Source: Mycobacterium palustre (lineage in GTDB: Bacteria; Actinomycetota; Actinomycetes; Mycobacteriales; Mycobacteriaceae). Taken from it: a DNA stretch of 64,000 bases. Made by a program: the position numbers and the translations under genes. Every line of letters begins with the position of its first letter. Positions within the stretch are counted from its first letter, which is position 1. This document shows positions 62,325 through 64,000 of this stretch, in pieces. The stretch covers positions 62,001 through 126,000 of the forward strand of contig NZ_LQPJ01000021.1 in assembly GCF_002101785.1 (NCBI RefSeq). Direction: 5' to 3'. The notes under the pieces are model-generated. The model was not told the DNA's origin, searched no databases, and was given only the letters and a program-made list of their open reading frames with translations.

Positions 62325-62639
62325 ATGGCCAAGGGAATCATGTATGTCGAGAGTCGGCCCAGCTCGCCCGATCGCGAACAGGAGTACAACACCTGGTACG
62401 ACGAGGTGCACATACCCGAACTGCTGGCGCTGGACGGGATCGTCGCGGCCCGCCGCCTGCGGCCGCTCGACGGGCAGGGCCCGTATGTCGCCATCTACGA
62501 ACTCGAGGGCGACGACCTGCAGGCCATCCTCGACAACATGATCGCCAACGCCGGTCAGCTGCACATGTCCGACGCGCTGCTGATGGATCCCCCGCCCGTC
62601 CCTCGGCTGTTCGAGACGACGGCCGAGCGCGGCCGCTAG
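62325..62639 (+). CDS. DUF4286/EthD-like small protein
   Basis: 104 residues. KGIMYVESRPSSPDREQEYN then TWYDEVHIPELLALDGIVAA is typical of dimeric alpha/beta-barrel (DUF4286/EthD-like) proteins, which occur beside oxygenases and may be small isomerases or accessory factors. It is co-transcribed with the ferredoxin. Its stop overlaps the 3' end of the LLM remnant by 4 bases. Confidence 0.8.
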   Translation: MAKGIMYVESRPSSPDREQEYNTWYDEVHIPELLALDGIVAARRLRPLDGQGPYVAIYELEGDDLQAILDNMIANAGQLHMSDALLMDPPPVPRLFETTAERGR

Positions 62640-63127
62640 CCGGCGAAACTCGAGGCGAGCTCCTCGAGTTTGCCTACGCCAGTGGCGAACTCGATACCGA
62701 TGGGTCCTAGAAGCGTCACGTGATCGGCGCCGGCGGCTAGGTGCTCTCGCACCGCTTGCCGCACGGTCGCCTTCGAGCTATCGGCGTCGAAGGACACCGC
62801 GACAACCAAGAGCTTGTCCGGCCCGAGCACCCGGCGCGCCTGCCCGGTGAACTCCGGCGGCCGCATGGCCGGCAGTGCCCCGTCGGCGATATCAGCCGAC
62901 AGCGCAAGCATTTTCGGGCCGTTGGCCGCGACGATCCGCGGATAGGGCGCGTCGGGGGGCGGCGGCCAGGTGGGGGCGTCCATCCGGTGCGGGTAGTCCG
63001 GCGCTTTCTAGCCGCCCCACCGCCTTTCGTTGCAGATCGGCGTGCGGGGTGCTGGTGAAGGAGACCGGCAGGCACACCCCACCGGCCCCAGCGCCCGCCG
63101 CGCCGCGTCGATCACGTTGCTGGCCAT
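62636..63127 (-). pseudogene. LLM class F420-dependent oxidoreductase remnant
   Basis: Three pieces in different frames fit one gene. From 63127: MASNVIDAARRALGPVG. From ~63077, shifted: VCLPVSFTSTPHADLQRKAV then GRLESAG. From ~62950 to 62636: PRIVAANGPKMLALSADIAD, FTGQARRVLGPDKLLVV, REHLAAGADHVTLLGPIG. These match the N and C ends of F420-type LLM oxidoreductases (~290 residues); about 130 central residues are missing. I read it as a gene broken by a frameshift and an internal deletion. Confidence 0.7.
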
Positions 63128-63138
63128 GACTTTTCCCG

Positions 63139-64000
63139 TCACTCGCCGAAGTAGTGACCCGCGTCGAGGTCCTCGATCAGCCCCGGCCCCTCGGGGTGCC
63201 AGTCCAGCGTCTTTTGGGTCAGGGCGCTAGAGGTCGGGTTGTCCAGGGACGCGAAAAACGACAGGAAGCCGAAGTGGCCCGCCTGCTCGACGGGGATGCC
63301 GACCGCGGGCACATCGAGGTGCCGGCCGATGACGCCCGCGATCTCGCGGAACGGCACTCCTTCGTCGGCGACCCCGTGCAATCGTGTTCCGGCGGGCGCC
63401 TTTTCGAGGGCCAGCCGGTACAGGCGAACCGCGTCGAGGGTGTGGACAGCGGGCCAGCGGTTGGAGCCGTCGCCGATGTACGCCGACTTGCCGGTCTCGC
63501 GCGCAACGTTGATCAGATGGTGGGCAAAGCCATGGTGATCGAGGTGGCTGTGCACCAGTGGCGCGAGCCGGATGACCGACGACCGCACCCCGCGCTCGGC
63601 CAGCGCGATCGCCGCGTTCTCCGAGTCGATCCGCGGCCCGCCGGGCAGGGCGTCGTTTTCGGTTCCCATCCGGCCGAGCCCGACCATCGGGAAGATGAGC
63701 GTTCCCGAGGTGATGACAAACGGCCGCTCGGAACCGGCGAGCGTCTCCCCGATCGCCTCGACGGCCCGCAGATCGGTCTGCGCGGCGCCCGCGAAGTCGT
63801 CGAAGTCGTGCTTGAACGCGAGGTGGATGACGCCATCGGAGTCGGCGGCGGCGGCGCGCAGGTTGTCGAGGTCATCGAGGTCGCCGCGGTGCGCGGTGGC
63901 ACCCTTGGCCGTCAGCGCGGCCGCGCCCTCGTCCGACCGGGCCAAGCCGGTGACCTGGTGGCCGGCTTCGAGGAGTTCATCGACGACGGCGGACCCGATG
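63139..64000 (-). CDS. NAD-dependent epimerase-like protein, 5' end outside window
   Basis: At least 287 residues are visible; the frame continues past the last base. The visible start (IGSAVVDELLEAGHQVTGLA) is the second half of a Rossmann GYIGSAV-type motif. Then DSDGVIHLAFKHDFDDF, PFVITSGTLIFPM, SSVIRLAPLVHSH, and GDGSNRWPAVHTLDAVRLYR fit the extended/atypical SDR family of NAD-dependent epimerases. Role in the cluster unknown. Confidence 0.88.
   Translation of the reverse strand, partial: IGSAVVDELLEAGHQVTGLARSDEGAAALTAKGATAHRGDLDDLDNLRAAAADSDGVIHLAFKHDFDDFAGAAQTDLRAVEAIGETLAGSERPFVITSGTLIFPMVGLGRMGTENDALPGGPRIDSENAAIALAERGVRSSVIRLAPLVHSHLDHHGFAHHLINVARETGKSAYIGDGSNRWPAVHTLDAVRLYRLALEKAPAGTRLHGVADEGVPFREIAGVIGRHLDVPAVGIPVEQAGHFGFLSFFASLDNPTSSALTQKTLDWHPEGPGLIEDLDAGHYFGE

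Noticed and set aside
1-64000. CRISPR arrays, tRNA/rRNA genes, IS elements, prophage genes
   Set aside because: No regularly spaced repeats, transposase or integrase motifs, tRNA-like cloverleaf or rRNA sequence were seen in a reading by eye.

Overview
The window is high-GC actinobacterial DNA, and its gene content points to a Mycobacterium, most likely a slow-growing non-tuberculous species of the M. avium complex type. The genus call rests on dense P450/ferredoxin pairs, a mycofactocin-type SDR, F420/LLM-type oxidoreductases, many FadE/FadD/thiolase genes, TetR regulators and frequent GTG/TTG starts with ATGA/GTGA overlaps. The species-level guess is inference. I see no rRNA, tRNA, CRISPR, phage or IS element.

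Layout. (1) 1-5145: two tandem amidohydrolases, a Rieske ferredoxin and an alpha/beta hydrolase, then a NuoF-like flavoprotein with a single-cluster ferredoxin. (2) 5224-9842: a small secreted protein, then a DUF35-thiolase fusion, a hydrolase and two HIBADH-type dehydrogenases. (3) 9953-14424: two P450-ferredoxin units and a self-regulating TetR gene. (4) 14508-18238 (minus): amidohydrolase, acyl-CoA dehydrogenase, thiolase. (5) 18591-24245 (plus): carboxymuconolactone-decarboxylase-like protein, Rieske oxygenase, small protein, amidohydrolase, SnoaL-like protein and a two-subunit acyl-CoA dehydrogenase. (6) 24592-28778: acyl-CoA dehydrogenase, TetR, a decayed P450 and two SDRs. (7) 37912-28963 (minus): an eight-gene TetR-ferredoxin-P450-amidohydrolase-M24-M24-CoA transferase-SDR operon, with an SDR just upstream sharing its operator. 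(8) 39083-40675: NmrA-like protein, a truncated SDR and a multicopper oxidase stub. (9) 49799-40663 (minus): an eight-gene ring-cleavage operon with MhpA- and MhpB-like enzymes, a KstD-like flavoprotein, an LLM enzyme, SDR, cyclase and two alpha/beta hydrolases, divergent from an IclR gene. (10) 50623-54564: second KstD-like protein, M19 peptidase, epoxide hydrolase, HxlR regulator, PPOX enzyme. (11) 54568-64000: thiolase/MeaB, iminopeptidase-like hydrolase, a FadD-FadE-FadE-EchA operon, [2Fe-2S] ferredoxin, DUF4286-like protein, a decayed LLM gene and a partial epimerase.

How it fits together. The genes supply oxygenases (P450, Rieske, flavin, extradiol), their redox partners, CoA activation and beta-oxidation enzymes, dehydrogenases and C-C hydrolases. 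This is what one expects of catabolism of a ring-containing, alkyl-substituted hydrophobic compound (steroid-, terpenoid- or arylpropanoid-like); the substrate is not identifiable from sequence.

The strongest new signal is a 15-bp palindrome, GAGAAY-N3-RTTCTC, found in eight intergenic regions at the heads of most of these operons from 5.6 kb to 61.9 kb. It suggests one regulon, possibly controlled by the TetR protein encoded at 25921. A second operator pair, TTAAGTCAAGC..TTGATTTA, lies at identical spacing before two start codons and ties the 37-kb TetR operon to the SDR at 38 kb. Four gene remnants (P450, cupin-like, multicopper oxidase, LLM) show that the region has been trimmed by deletion.
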